Below are positions 27,916 through 36,389 of a stretch of DNA of 38,698 nucleotides, piece by piece. Where the stretch lies: positions 1 through 38,698 of the forward strand of contig JAISYZ010000090.1 of the NCBI GenBank assembly GCA_031269545.1. The letters run 5' to 3'. Under the pieces are notes generated by a model, which searched no databases, had not been told where the DNA came from, and saw only the letters and a list, made by a program, of their open reading frames with translations. This DNA comes from Prevotellaceae bacterium. Lineage in GTDB: Bacteria > Bacteroidota > Bacteroidia > Bacteroidales > UBA932. The first letter of the stretch is position 1, and every line of letters begins with the position of its first letter. The translations under genes were made by a program, and so were the position numbers.

Positions 27916-28461
27916 ATGACAAAAGAACAATACTTAGTACAAGGCTGTATAGACAAGAATATCAATGCCCAACGAGAGTTGTACGAACTCTATGCCGCAA
28001 AAATGCTGAGTGTGTGCACAAGATATATGTGCGATGAAGATGAAGCCAGAGATGCTATGCACGATGGATTTGTAAGACTGTTTGATAAAATTCAAAAATT
28101 CGATCAGAAAGGATCGTTTGAAGGATGGATACGTAAACTGTTTGTAAATGTTTGCCTTGGAAAATTAAGAATATCAAAAAAAGTGATGCACGAAAGTATT
28201 CGTTATGAAGATGATAATGAAATGGAAATTATTGACGAATCAATATCGGATGTATATAAACAGTTGGAAGCTAAAGAATTGATGCTCTTTATAAGAGAAC
28301 TGCCGAAATCGTTTCGCAGTGTTTTTAATCTTCATGCAATCGAAGGTTATTCGCATAGCGAAATTGCAAAAAGACTTGGAATTACACATTCAGCATCGAG
28401 GGCTGCTTATTTCAGAGCAAGAGTTTTATTAAAAGAAAAAATAAAATTGATGTATAAATAA
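27916..28461 (+). CDS. ECF-type RNA polymerase sigma factor
   Basis: The 181-residue sigma factor has region 2 (about 8-85: AQRELYELYAAKMLSVCTRY, EDEARDAMHDGFVRLFDKI, SFEGWIRKLFVNVCLGKLR) and region 4 (about 120-175: LPKSFRSVFNLHAIEGYSHS, EIAKRLGITHSASRAAYFRA). There is no region 1.1 or 3, as usual for ECF factors. The next gene begins 11 bases after its stop and encodes a transmembrane protein that is the natural candidate for its regulator. Confidence 0.94.
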   Translation: MTKEQYLVQGCIDKNINAQRELYELYAAKMLSVCTRYMCDEDEARDAMHDGFVRLFDKIQKFDQKGSFEGWIRKLFVNVCLGKLRISKKVMHESIRYEDDNEMEIIDESISDVYKQLEAKELMLFIRELPKSFRSVFNLHAIEGYSHSEIAKRLGITHSASRAAYFRARVLLKEKIKLMYK

Positions 28462-28472
28462 AAATAATAAAT

Positions 28473-29825
28473 ATGAGTAATGATAAATTAAAAGTTTTAT
28501 TTCATGATAAATTATACAATCACGAAACCGAAGTACAACAATCGGATTGGGAAATTATAAGCGAGCGCATTAAGAAAAAACGCCGCCGTAAAATTATTCC
28601 ATTATTCTATATTTACGGTACAACAGGAGTTGCCGTTGCCTTGCTGATTATCATGCTTTTAATAAAACCCGACACTGCAAACACAAACAACGAAATCATA
28701 AGCAAATCAAATACAAATACACAAACCGCACACCACGAAAAAAATACTGAAACCACCACAATTGACAGTCAAAACAAAAATATTGAGAAAAACAACAATA
28801 TAACAAATACAAATCAAAATCAATCTGTAAAAATAATTGCAAATACAAATTCAATAGAAACATCATATAATCAAAATAATGAATACAATACCGAAACAGA
28901 ATATCAATATGCAAACAGCGATATAAATAAGTCTGCTGATAAAATCGAAACAATAAATTATTTCCCCAATACAGCAATAATATTAGAAAAAGTCGAAGAA
29001 TTATCTCCAAAAACTGTTATTGCAGAAAAAACGGAAGATAAACGGACAATAGAATCAACAGACAATCAGGAAAATAAACAGGAAACTGCCAACGATGAAT
29101 GGTGGAATCAATCCGAAACCGAAACAGCAAAAGAAATGAACAGGCATAAATGGACAATGGCATTTGAATCGGGAAATAATATAGGAAGAAGTTCGGTAGT
29201 AAGCGATTTCACAAATAACAAGTCAAATTATAATTCAATACAATCCGATTATAACGGACTGCCGCCAATCATGTCGTCAACGCCAATTGCTGCGCCCGAA
29301 AGTTTAAAAACAGAAGAGCCTAAAACTGATATTAACCACAGACATCCTTTAAATTTAGGCATACGCATTAAGAAAAACCTCAGCAAGCGCATAGTTTTAA
29401 AAACAGGATTGTCATATTCATATTTTTTGTCGGAATTTAGCGATGCAGAACGAAAAATTCAACAACAAATTCATTATATCGGAATACCCGTTGGATTTGA
29501 ATTTTTGCTGTTTCAAAAAAATAATTTCAATATTTATCTATCGGGCGAATTTGCCGCCGAAAAAGGAGTTTCGTACATTCGCAGAAAATCTACCATAGAA
29601 ATGTCCGATATACCTTATTATAAACCCGAAAGCGGAAGCGTGCGTGGCTTGCAATTTTCGACAAACGCAGGTTTGGGAATATCGTACAACTTTGTAAAAA
29701 ATATAGGAATCTATGTCGAACCAAACACAGTATATTACATAAGCGACGATCGCCAGCCTCAAAGTTTCAGAACCGAAAAAACATTTAACTTCGGCTTGAA
29801 TATAGGTTTGAAATATGATTTTTAA
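28473..29825 (+). CDS. Envelope-spanning protein: membrane anchor, disordered linker, OMP-type beta-barrel
   Basis: The 450-residue protein has a basic N-terminal region of about 40 residues (SDWEIISERIKKKRRRK) and one membrane helix (about 43-65: LFYIYGTTGVAVALLIIMLL). A long Asn/Thr/Gln/Glu-rich low-complexity linker follows (about 68-260), then a C-terminal domain (about 280-450) with alternating strands resembling the small outer-membrane beta-barrel (PorT/OMP_b-brl) family, ending FNFGLNIGLKYDF. There is no cleavable signal peptide. The N-terminus could bind the upstream sigma factor like an anti-sigma factor while the C-terminus reaches the outer membrane; this is inference. Similar ECF-sigma/barrel pairs occur in Bacteroidota. 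Confidence 0.8.
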   Translation: MSNDKLKVLFHDKLYNHETEVQQSDWEIISERIKKKRRRKIIPLFYIYGTTGVAVALLIIMLLIKPDTANTNNEIISKSNTNTQTAHHEKNTETTTIDSQNKNIEKNNNITNTNQNQSVKIIANTNSIETSYNQNNEYNTETEYQYANSDINKSADKIETINYFPNTAIILEKVEELSPKTVIAEKTEDKRTIESTDNQENKQETANDEWWNQSETETAKEMNRHKWTMAFESGNNIGRSSVVSDFTNNKSNYNSIQSDYNGLPPIMSSTPIAAPESLKTEEPKTDINHRHPLNLGIRIKKNLSKRIVLKTGLSYSYFLSEFSDAERKIQQQIHYIGIPVGFEFLLFQKNNFNIYLSGEFAAEKGVSYIRRKSTIEMSDIPYYKPESGSVRGLQFSTNAGLGISYNFVKNIGIYVEPNTVYYISDDRQPQSFRTEKTFNFGLNIGLKYDF

Positions 29826-29849
29826 GATTTTCGATTTAAAAATTATACC

Positions 29850-30215
29850 TAGTCTCTCCTTAAAAAGTTAAATGTACGGATACAAAAAATTAATAAACAG
29901 ACATTTTAAACCTGACAGGTTTCGGAAACCTGTTAGGTTTGATGATGCTTGCTGTCCCGTTAGGGACAGAATATTGGTAGAAAGAAACGCAGACACATGC
30001 ATGTCGCGCGAGTTGCCGACGGTGTTTCAAGTCAGCGACAATGCTTCGCGCGAAAATCTCGGCGGCTATTCTGTTTCTACCGACATTTTGTCCCTGACGG
30101 GACATTTTTATTTACAATTCTTTTGTTTGGTTTAATGATTTTGTAAAAATATTTTATCTAATTTCAACTAATAATTGATTGTTAATAAATATTTTATCTT
30201 CTTTATAAGGAGCGA
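29850..30215 (+). repeat. Intergenic modular repeat, copy E (most complete)
   Basis: This copy shows all modules in order. First are the 5' box (AGTCTCTCCTTAAAAAGTTA, AATTAATAAACAGACATTTT) and the palindrome at 29908-29940 (AAACCTGACAGGTTTC and a complement with one G-T pair). Next come hairpin TGTCCCGTTAGGGACA, the GC-rich hairpin (TCGCGCGAGTTGCCGACGG ... TGCTTCGCGCGA) and hairpin TGTCCCTGACGGGACA with TTTTTATTT. The 3' box (TTTAATGATTTTG, TTAATAAATATTTTATC, AAGGAGC) ends it. It lies between convergent genes. Reading frames within it are spurious. Confidence 0.88.
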
Positions 30216-30322
30216 CTACCTAATAAAAGCTTCCGTGTTTCTCCGTATAATCTTTTGTATCAGCGATAATCTTCGCAAATAAATTAAGGAGTCGCCCCAT
30301 TGAAAAGAATATAATTTTTTTA
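30216..30322. other. Gap with partial direct repeat
   Basis: After repeat copy E, the AAGGAGCGACT end is echoed at 30287-30298 as AAGGAGTCGCCC. No coding signal is seen. Confidence 0.3.
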
Positions 30323-30413
30323 TTGCGACACCAAAAACGGTGTCGCAAATATTATAAAACAATGTAATACAGTATATTATAATGTGTCGCAAATTTTAGT
30401 GTCGAAGTCAGGA
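30323..30413 (-). mobile_element. Solo end of the 38-kb insertion-sequence relic
   Basis: Bases 30350-30413 match 38374-38438 closely (shared TATTATAAAACAATGTAATA and AATTTTAGTGTCGAAGTCAG), including the terminal repeat TGTCGAAGTCAGGA. The match stops where the transposase ATG would begin. On its inner side lies a 10-base perfect inverted repeat, TTGCGACACC/GGTGTCGCAA (30323-30348). It is therefore a solo end or a miniature derivative of the same element. Confidence 0.7.
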
Positions 30414-30612
30414 AAATTTTGAAAACGAAAAATTATTAACTTCATTTTTCGCTCTTTATTGACGAGAATATTTGTTATACTTCTCACGGTATAAATTTGT
30501 AAATTGTTGATATTATGGATTAAATCATCTATCTACGGTTCAAGCCAGAAATTTTAATTTTTTCGTTTTAATCTTATATTTTTACTCCGCACAAAGTACA
30601 GTAATAAGTTTT
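30414..30612. other. Non-coding gap
   Basis: AT-rich stretch with no gene, tRNA or strong hairpin that I can support; CGAAAAA and TTTTTCG at about 30424 and 30444 form a weak inverted repeat. Confidence 0.3.
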
Positions 30613-31398
30613 TTATATAATCCCTTCAAAAACCAAAGTTGTAGCGCCTTGCAGCCATATATTCACAAACGAATCTTTTTGTGTTTTATCTGCATCGAAT
30701 GATATTTTCAGTTCTCCGCCTTTGGCTTGGATGCTGTAACTTGTAATGTTGTTCTGCAACTTATCGAAAGCTGCTATTGCCGATGCTGTTGCTCCTGTGC
30801 CGCAGGCAAGAGTTTCGCCTTCGACTCCGCGCTCGAATGTTGCAAGTTTTAATTTGCTATTGCCGCATATTTCTACAAAGTTCACATTTGCGCCTTCGGG
30901 AAAAAGCGGACTGTGTCGCCATTTTTTACCTTCCGAATTTATGTCAACGTCGTTAATATTATCCGTAAAAATCACACAATGAGGAACTCCTGTATTTATG
31001 AAATAATATCCATCGCCGCGCACAATCTGTTTTACATCGGTTATTTTTACTTTTATTTCGAGTGTATTTTTATTTTTGGACAAGACTTTACCCAAGTGTT
31101 TGCCTGCTCCGCTTACAAAAATTACTTCGTCGTTGAAGATGCCAAGTTTATGAGCAAATGCAACAATGCATCTCGAACCGTTGCCGCACATTGTTGATGC
31201 GCTTCCATCCGAATTGAAAAATTGCATTTTAAAATCTGCATCATCACAATTTTCGACAAGCATCAATCCATCTGCGCCTATTCCAAAATGACGATCACAT
31301 AAAAAAGAAACATATTCGGGATTTGAGTCGAATGTGTTTTGACGATTATCTATTAAAATAAAATCGTTACCTAATGCCTGATATTTGCAAAATTTCAT
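30613..31398 (-). CDS. dapF: Diaminopimelate epimerase
   Basis: The 261-residue enzyme converts LL- to meso-diaminopimelate for lysine and peptidoglycan synthesis. The two catalytic cysteines are visible: C71 in MCGNGSRC and C199 in LACGTGATAS. Other family features are KYQALGNDFILIDNR and GIGADGLMLVE. Length is normal. A TAATTTTG box on the minus strand (31430-31437) may be its -7 element, with no clear -33. It stands alone, convergent with the ECF/barrel pair. Confidence 0.96.
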   Translation of the reverse strand: MKFCKYQALGNDFILIDNRQNTFDSNPEYVSFLCDRHFGIGADGLMLVENCDDADFKMQFFNSDGSASTMCGNGSRCIVAFAHKLGIFNDEVIFVSGAGKHLGKVLSKNKNTLEIKVKITDVKQIVRGDGYYFINTGVPHCVIFTDNINDVDINSEGKKWRHSPLFPEGANVNFVEICGNSKLKLATFERGVEGETLACGTGATASAIAAFDKLQNNITSYSIQAKGGELKISFDADKTQKDSFVNIWLQGATTLVFEGII

Positions 31399-31555
31399 AT
31401 TTTTAATTTTTAAAATGTAAAACCAAATGCAAAATTAACTATTTTTAAATTAATAAATAAACATCTTTATAATTATTTCACAAATTTTTATAATAATACT
31501 TCCAATATTATTACGATATTTGCAAAATAAAAAATAAATAAAAACTATAATAAAT

Positions 31556-33073
31556 ATGAAAAAAATTATATTTGTAGCAGCATTAGTTTCTGCATTAGTT
31601 GGAGTTTCGGCAACAGTACTTACTTCGGTACTGGTAAACAAAAAATCGGAAAATATCAAATATGTTCAAACACAGGCGCCGAAAGTGCAATGGGCAAATT
31701 TGAGTGAAACAGGACAGCCTGTTGATTTTACTTATGCAGCAGAACAGACAGTTCATGCAGTGGTTCACGTAAAAACAGTTTATAAAGTAGAAAACAATCA
31801 ACGGACAGGCAGATCGCTGTTAGATTATTTCCTTTTTGGCGATCCATTTGAAAGAGACGATTATGATTATAATCAACCTTACGGTCTCGATCCGCGCAAT
31901 CCCAATCCGCAGCGCGAAAGTAGAGGTTCAGGTTCAGGTGTGATTATATCGTCAGATGGATACATAGTTACAAATAATCATGTAATAGAAAAAGCCAACG
32001 AAGTTGAAATTACTTTGAATGACAGAAAAACTTACACAGCAAAAATTATTGGATCAGATCCTGCAACCGATGTTGCCTTACTCAAAATAGAAGCAACTGA
32101 TTTACCGTATATTCCTTTTGGAAATTCGGACGATGTGAAAATCGGCGAATGGGTTTTGGCTGTCGGCAATCCTTTTAATCTGACTTCGACAGTAACAGCG
32201 GGAATAGTAAGTGCAAAAGCCCGTAATTTAGGCGTTATTTCAAATTCGGACAGGATGAACATTCAATCGTTTATACAAACCGATGCAGCGGTAAATATGG
32301 GAAACAGCGGCGGAGCATTGGTAAATACTCGAGGCGAACTGATAGGAATAAATTCGGCAATAGCCTCAACGACAGGAATGTTTGCAGGATATTCGTTTGC
32401 AGTGCCTTCGCAAATTGCAAAAAAAGTTGTTGACGACTTGAAAGAACACGGAGTAGTTCAACGCGCAATGCTTGGCGTAGAAATGACTGACTTAACTCCC
32501 GAAACAGCAAAAAAATATGATGTTTTAACCGACGAATTTAAAGGCGTAATTATCGCTGATGTTTTAAGCGGAAGCGCTGCCGAAATTGCAGGTATCAAAA
32601 AACACGATATTATAACTCATGTCAATGATGTTGAAGTAAACAGCGCAAGCGACTTGCAGGAACAGATAGCACGTTATAAACCAAACGATAAAGTAAAAAT
32701 AACTGTAATTAATGATGGAAAAGTGAAACATTTTGACGTTATATTACGTAATAAGAACGGCTCGGTAAATATTGTGAAATCAAACGATGAACTTTTTGAA
32801 TCTTTGGGAGCAACTCTGGAAGAATTGAACGCTTCGGATTTGAGAAAATTATCGTTGCGAAATGGAATACAGGTAAAAAAACTTGCAAAGAGCGGTAAAT
32901 TCAAAGAAAAAGGAATACGCGAAGGATTTATTATCGAAAAAGTAAACAGTAAAAGCGTAAGTTCTATCGAAGAATTGAAAGAAATACTTAGCAGTGCAAC
33001 AGGGGCAGTATTGATAGAAGGAATTTATCCAAACGGAATACGTGATTATTATGCGATAAGACTGACAGATTAA
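31556..33073 (+). CDS. Periplasmic serine protease of the DegP/HtrA (Do) family
   Basis: The 505-residue protease/chaperone has an N-terminal signal or anchor (IIFVAALVSALVGVSATVLT) and a trypsin-like domain with triad H142 (TNNHVIEK), D172 (TDVALLKI) and S251 (GNSGGALV). Two PDZ domains follow: about 285-390 (GVIIADVLSGSAAEIAGIKK) and about 420-500 (GIREGFIIEKVN). The second PDZ is short and divergent. The LA loop (about 85-125) is rich in Asp, Tyr and Pro. It would degrade or refold damaged envelope proteins. Confidence 0.95.
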   Translation: MKKIIFVAALVSALVGVSATVLTSVLVNKKSENIKYVQTQAPKVQWANLSETGQPVDFTYAAEQTVHAVVHVKTVYKVENNQRTGRSLLDYFLFGDPFERDDYDYNQPYGLDPRNPNPQRESRGSGSGVIISSDGYIVTNNHVIEKANEVEITLNDRKTYTAKIIGSDPATDVALLKIEATDLPYIPFGNSDDVKIGEWVLAVGNPFNLTSTVTAGIVSAKARNLGVISNSDRMNIQSFIQTDAAVNMGNSGGALVNTRGELIGINSAIASTTGMFAGYSFAVPSQIAKKVVDDLKEHGVVQRAMLGVEMTDLTPETAKKYDVLTDEFKGVIIADVLSGSAAEIAGIKKHDIITHVNDVEVNSASDLQEQIARYKPNDKVKITVINDGKVKHFDVILRNKNGSVNIVKSNDELFESLGATLEELNASDLRKLSLRNGIQVKKLAKSGKFKEKGIREGFIIEKVNSKSVSSIEELKEILSSATGAVLIEGIYPNGIRDYYAIRLTD

Positions 33074-33101
33074 AATAATATTAAACATAATACGTAAGAT
33101 G

Positions 33102-33131
33102 TTGAGGGTAAGTTTTCAATCTTACCCTCAA
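33102..33131 (+). terminator. Hairpin after the HtrA gene
   Basis: TTGAGGGTAAG pairs perfectly with CTTACCCTCAA across an 8-base loop (TTTTCAAT). The T-run after it is poor, so efficiency is uncertain. Confidence 0.6.
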
Positions 33132-33196
33132 TTGCTAAAAAATAATATAAACATTTGGAAATATAACAAATTAAATAACAAAACAGATAATATTAA

Positions 33197-34057
33197 ATGA
33201 GACAATTAAAAATTACAAAATCAATTACAAATCGCGAAAGTGCATCTCTTGATAAATATTTACAGGAAATAGGACGCGAAGATCTTATTACGGTTGAACA
33301 GGAAGTTGAACTTGCTCAACGAATCCGTAAAGGCGATCAAGATGCATTGGAGCAACTTACAAGAGCAAATTTACGTTTTGTCGTTTCGGTTGCAAAACAA
33401 TATCAAAATCAAGGATTAAGCCTTCCCGATCTTATTAACGAAGGCAATCTGGGATTGATAAAAGCCGCCGAAAAATTTGATGAAACACGCGGTTTCAAAT
33501 TTATTTCGTACGCTGTTTGGTGGATACGGCAATCAATATTACAGGCATTGGCAGAGCAGTCGCGTATTGTGCGTTTACCATTAAATCAAGTTGGTTCTTT
33601 GAATAAGATAAATAAGGCTCTTGCTAAATTTGAACAGGAAAATGAACGAAATCCATCGACCGAAGAATTGGCGGAAATTCTCGAAATACCTACCGACAAA
33701 GTTTCCGACACAATGCGCGTATCCGGACGCCACGTATCGGTTGATGCTCCTTTTGTTGATGGCGAAGACAACAGTCTTTTAGATGTATTGGTGAACAACG
33801 ATTCGCCAAATGCAGACATAGGATTGCTGAGAGAATCGCTTACAAGCGAAATAGATAGGGCGCTTTCGACATTAACAGAACGCGAACGCGATATTATAAA
33901 ATACTTTTTCGGAATAGGAATGCCCGAACTGACACTTGAAGAAATAGGCGACAAATTTGATCTAACACGCGAACGCGTACGGCAAATTAAAGAAAAGGCT
34001 ATTCGCCGTTTGCGCCAAAGTTCGCGCAGCAAATTACTGAAATCGTATTTAGGCTGA
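33197..34057 (+). CDS. rpoD: Primary RNA polymerase sigma factor (short Bacteroidota form)
   Basis: The 286-residue sigma-70 factor has region 1.2 ([20 protein letters not shown]), region 2 ([57 protein letters not shown]), region 3 and region 4.2 ([30 protein letters not shown]). It lacks the long acidic region 1.1 of proteobacterial RpoD, which is the known Bacteroidota form that reads TTTG/TAnnTTTG promoters like those in this window. Housekeeping status is inferred from this architecture. Confidence 0.93.
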   Translation: MRQLKITKSITNRESASLDKYLQEIGREDLITVEQEVELAQRIRKGDQDALEQLTRANLRFVVSVAKQYQNQGLSLPDLINEGNLGLIKAAEKFDETRGFKFISYAVWWIRQSILQALAEQSRIVRLPLNQVGSLNKINKALAKFEQENERNPSTEELAEILEIPTDKVSDTMRVSGRHVSVDAPFVDGEDNSLLDVLVNNDSPNADIGLLRESLTSEIDRALSTLTERERDIIKYFFGIGMPELTLEEIGDKFDLTRERVRQIKEKAIRRLRQSSRSKLLKSYLG

Positions 34058-34088
34058 TAAGAAGCAGTTTGAACAGAAGCAAAACAAA

Positions 34089-34123
34089 AAGTCCGCAATG
34101 CAAATTGTGGACTTCTTGTTTTT
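34089..34123. terminator. Terminator between convergent rpoD and PfkB genes
   Basis: AAGTCCGCAAT pairs with ATTGTGGACTT (one G-T pair) around GCAA, followed on the plus strand by CTTGTTTTTAA and preceded by AAAACAAA. It could serve both genes. Confidence 0.75.
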
Positions 34124-34136
34124 AATCTACATTTCA

Positions 34137-35111
34137 TCAATAATTTATGCTTTTTTTGATATTATTCCATCTTTCGTCGCTTAGTTTTGTACCTACAACT
34201 TCTACAACATTGCCTGCACACAGCGAACCTATCTCACCGCATATTTCTATAGGAAGTTTTTTAGCCATACCATACAAAAATCCAGAAGCGTACAAATCGC
34301 CTGCGCCTGTGGCATCTATGGCTTTTGCCTGCACAGGTTGTATTTTATAAAATTCGTTGCCTTGTTTCACATACGAGCCTGCCGAACCTATTTTGACAAT
34401 TGCAATTTTACAAATTTCGGCAAGCATGTCCAATGCCTCTTTCGATTCTCTGCCTGTAAATACTTTGGCTTCTTCCTCGTTTGCAAAAATAATATCAACA
34501 TATTTATGTAATATTTCAGTCATAAATTTCTTATTTTCTGCAACAACATTAAAACTCGACATGTCAAGCGAAATAATTATTCTATGCTGTTTTGCAATAT
34601 CAAGCGCCCGCCTCATTAATCCATGATTTTGCACCAAATAACCTTCAATATGCAAATAATCATAACCTTCAAACTGTTTATCGCAAAGATCTTCTTCGCA
34701 CAAGTCTATAGCCGCTCCAAGATATGTACACATAGTACGTTCGCCATCGGGAGTTATCAACACTTTGCAATTTCCTGTCGTTTTTTCGACAGTTATTAAT
34801 TTAGGCTCGGTTCCGTTTTTCTTCATATCGTCAATGAAAAAATTACCGAGTTCGTCTTTACCTGTTTTTCCGATAAAAGCAGTCTTAATACCGAGTTTGC
34901 CAAGTCCGTTTACAGTGTTTGCCGCCGAACCGCCTGCAACAATGTTGTATTTACTTTGACGTTTTATATCGTCAAAAATTTTGTTGGTTGTTGCTTCGTC
35001 AACGTGAGTCATGCTTCCTTTCGGTAAGTTATATTTTTGCAACATCATATCATTTTTGAATATTGCCAAAATATCAACAAGAGCATTTCCTATTCCAAGA
35101 ATCTTATTCAT
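34137..35111 (-). CDS. PfkB-family carbohydrate/nucleoside kinase (adenosine kinase-like)
   Basis: ATG 35111 gives the family start MNKILGIGNALVDILA (324 residues); the longer frame to 35174 adds 21 hydrophobic and basic residues unlike the family. PfkB signatures are AGGSAANTVNGLGKLG near the N-terminus and DATGAGDLYASGFLYG with catalytic base D272. The sequence type matches Bacteroidota proteins usually annotated as adenosine kinase, which make AMP from adenosine, but a sugar kinase cannot be excluded. It is convergent with the sigma-factor gene. Confidence 0.88.
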   Translation of the reverse strand: MNKILGIGNALVDILAIFKNDMMLQKYNLPKGSMTHVDEATTNKIFDDIKRQSKYNIVAGGSAANTVNGLGKLGIKTAFIGKTGKDELGNFFIDDMKKNGTEPKLITVEKTTGNCKVLITPDGERTMCTYLGAAIDLCEEDLCDKQFEGYDYLHIEGYLVQNHGLMRRALDIAKQHRIIISLDMSSFNVVAENKKFMTEILHKYVDIIFANEEEAKVFTGRESKEALDMLAEICKIAIVKIGSAGSYVKQGNEFYKIQPVQAKAIDATGAGDLYASGFLYGMAKKLPIEICGEIGSLCAGNVVEVVGTKLSDERWNNIKKSINY

Positions 35112-35247
35112 TTTTTGTTTTTGTTGTAAAAAATTATCGCCAAAATTAGTAAATAATATAAAATGGTTCAGCATTTTAAAAATAATATATTTTAAATATT
35201 TAATTATAAATGTGTTATAAAAAACTTTTTTTAAAATAAAAATTTTT

Positions 35248-35278
35248 TTTGTGGATTTAAATTATTTATATACTTTTG
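35248..35278 (+). promoter_or_regulatory. Promoter of tRNA-Asn
   Basis: TTTG (35248-35251), a 19-base spacer and TACTTTTG (35271-35278), with leader CACTCCGTTTTGA, nearly the same as at tRNA-Pro. Confidence 0.75.
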
Positions 35279-35309
35279 CACTCCGTTTTGATGAAATCGG
35301 TACAAAAAT

Positions 35310-35383
35310 TCCTCCTTAGCTCAGTTGGTTAGAGCACATGACTGTTAATCATGGGGTCCAAGGTTCAAGTCCTTGAGGGGGAG
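35310..35383 (+). tRNA. tRNA-Asn (anticodon GTT)
   Basis: The acceptor TCCTCCT (35310-35316) pairs with AGGGGGA (35376-35382), discriminator G. Anticodon stem CATGA/TCATG encloses CTGTTAA, giving GTT. The T arm contains GTTCAAGTC. CCA is not encoded. Confidence 0.95.
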
Positions 35384-35389
35384 CGGCAG

Positions 35390-35426
35390 AAACAGTTGCA
35401 CGACAAATGCAACTGTTTTTATTTTT
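35390..35426 (+). terminator. Intrinsic terminator of tRNA-Asn
   Basis: AAACAGTTGCA pairs perfectly with TGCAACTGTTT around CGACAAA, followed by TTATTTTT. Confidence 0.88.
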
Positions 35427-35484
35427 CTGCAAACTATTCAAAATAATTATGTAAATTTGTATAAAATTGTAATTTTTAAATCGT

Positions 35485-36285
35485 ATGATATTCGAAAATA
35501 TAACTATATATTTGCAAAATGCCGATATTTTTTCGTTGCCAATGCTCGCAATACTGACCTTTGTGGGTTTTGTTGTAGGCTTCGTGAATACTGTTGCAGG
35601 CAGCGCAACAGCAATTACCTACATGCTTTTTATGGCGATGGGAATGCCTGTTGGCGTTGCAAACGCTACAAGCCGTGTGGGAGTATTATTACAATTCACA
35701 ACATCATCATTAATGTTCAGAAAAAAAGGACTGCTCAATTTCCGTAAAGCATTTAAAATCGGTATTCCTGTTATGTTTGGTTCTGTTTTTGGAGCAGAAT
35801 TTGCCGCATTGGTAGATCAGCATATTTTTGAAATCATACTTGCAATATTTTTGGCTGTAATGATTTTTTTCATGTTTTATGATGCAAAAACGTTTATCAA
35901 CGGGCAACCCAATAAGAAAACCGAACGATTTACATTAATAAAATGGATTGCATTTTTCATAATAGGTTTTTACGGCGGATTTACTCATGTTGGCGTTGGC
36001 ATTTTATTAATTTTCGCATCGGTGATGCTTACAGGCTTGAATATTGTAGAAGCTAATGCTGTCAAACAGTTTGCAGTAATGTTATATACGCCTGTGGCAT
36101 TAGCGGTTTTTGCCTTTCATGGACAAATAAATTGGGAAGTCGGTTTGATTTACAGCACAGGAAATGTATTGGGCGCAATTGCAGGAACAAAAACAACCAT
36201 ACGTTTCGGCGGAAATTTCATTCGATGGTGCGTTATGCTTATCATTCTTATCTTTATCGGGCAACTGATTTTGAAAAATGTATAA
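35485..36285 (+). CDS. TauE/SafE-family membrane permease
   Basis: The 266-residue protein has about eight hydrophobic segments and family marks: FVVGFVNTVAGSATAITY, GVANATSRVGVLLQ, and in the second half GFYGGFTHVGVGILLIFA with NAVKQFAVMLY. TauE/SafE proteins export or import sulfur-containing organic anions such as sulfite, taurine or sulfoacetate; the substrate here is unknown. A TAAATTTG -7-like box lies at 35452-35459 between the tRNA terminator and the gene, so it probably has its own promoter. Confidence 0.9.
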   Translation: MIFENITIYLQNADIFSLPMLAILTFVGFVVGFVNTVAGSATAITYMLFMAMGMPVGVANATSRVGVLLQFTTSSLMFRKKGLLNFRKAFKIGIPVMFGSVFGAEFAALVDQHIFEIILAIFLAVMIFFMFYDAKTFINGQPNKKTERFTLIKWIAFFIIGFYGGFTHVGVGILLIFASVMLTGLNIVEANAVKQFAVMLYTPVALAVFAFHGQINWEVGLIYSTGNVLGAIAGTKTTIRFGGNFIRWCVMLIILIFIGQLILKNV

Positions 36286-36389
36286 AATAATCTGAAAATA
36301 TCATCTATACTTTGCCCGGCGTAAAAATGTGAAATTAAAAATGAAAAAAATATATTGCAATATTTTACCGTTAAAAAACAGGTAAAATG

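Noticed and set aside
30323..30348. Terminator for dapF
   Set aside because: The hairpin lies 265 bases beyond the dapF stop and lacks a T-run on the minus strand.
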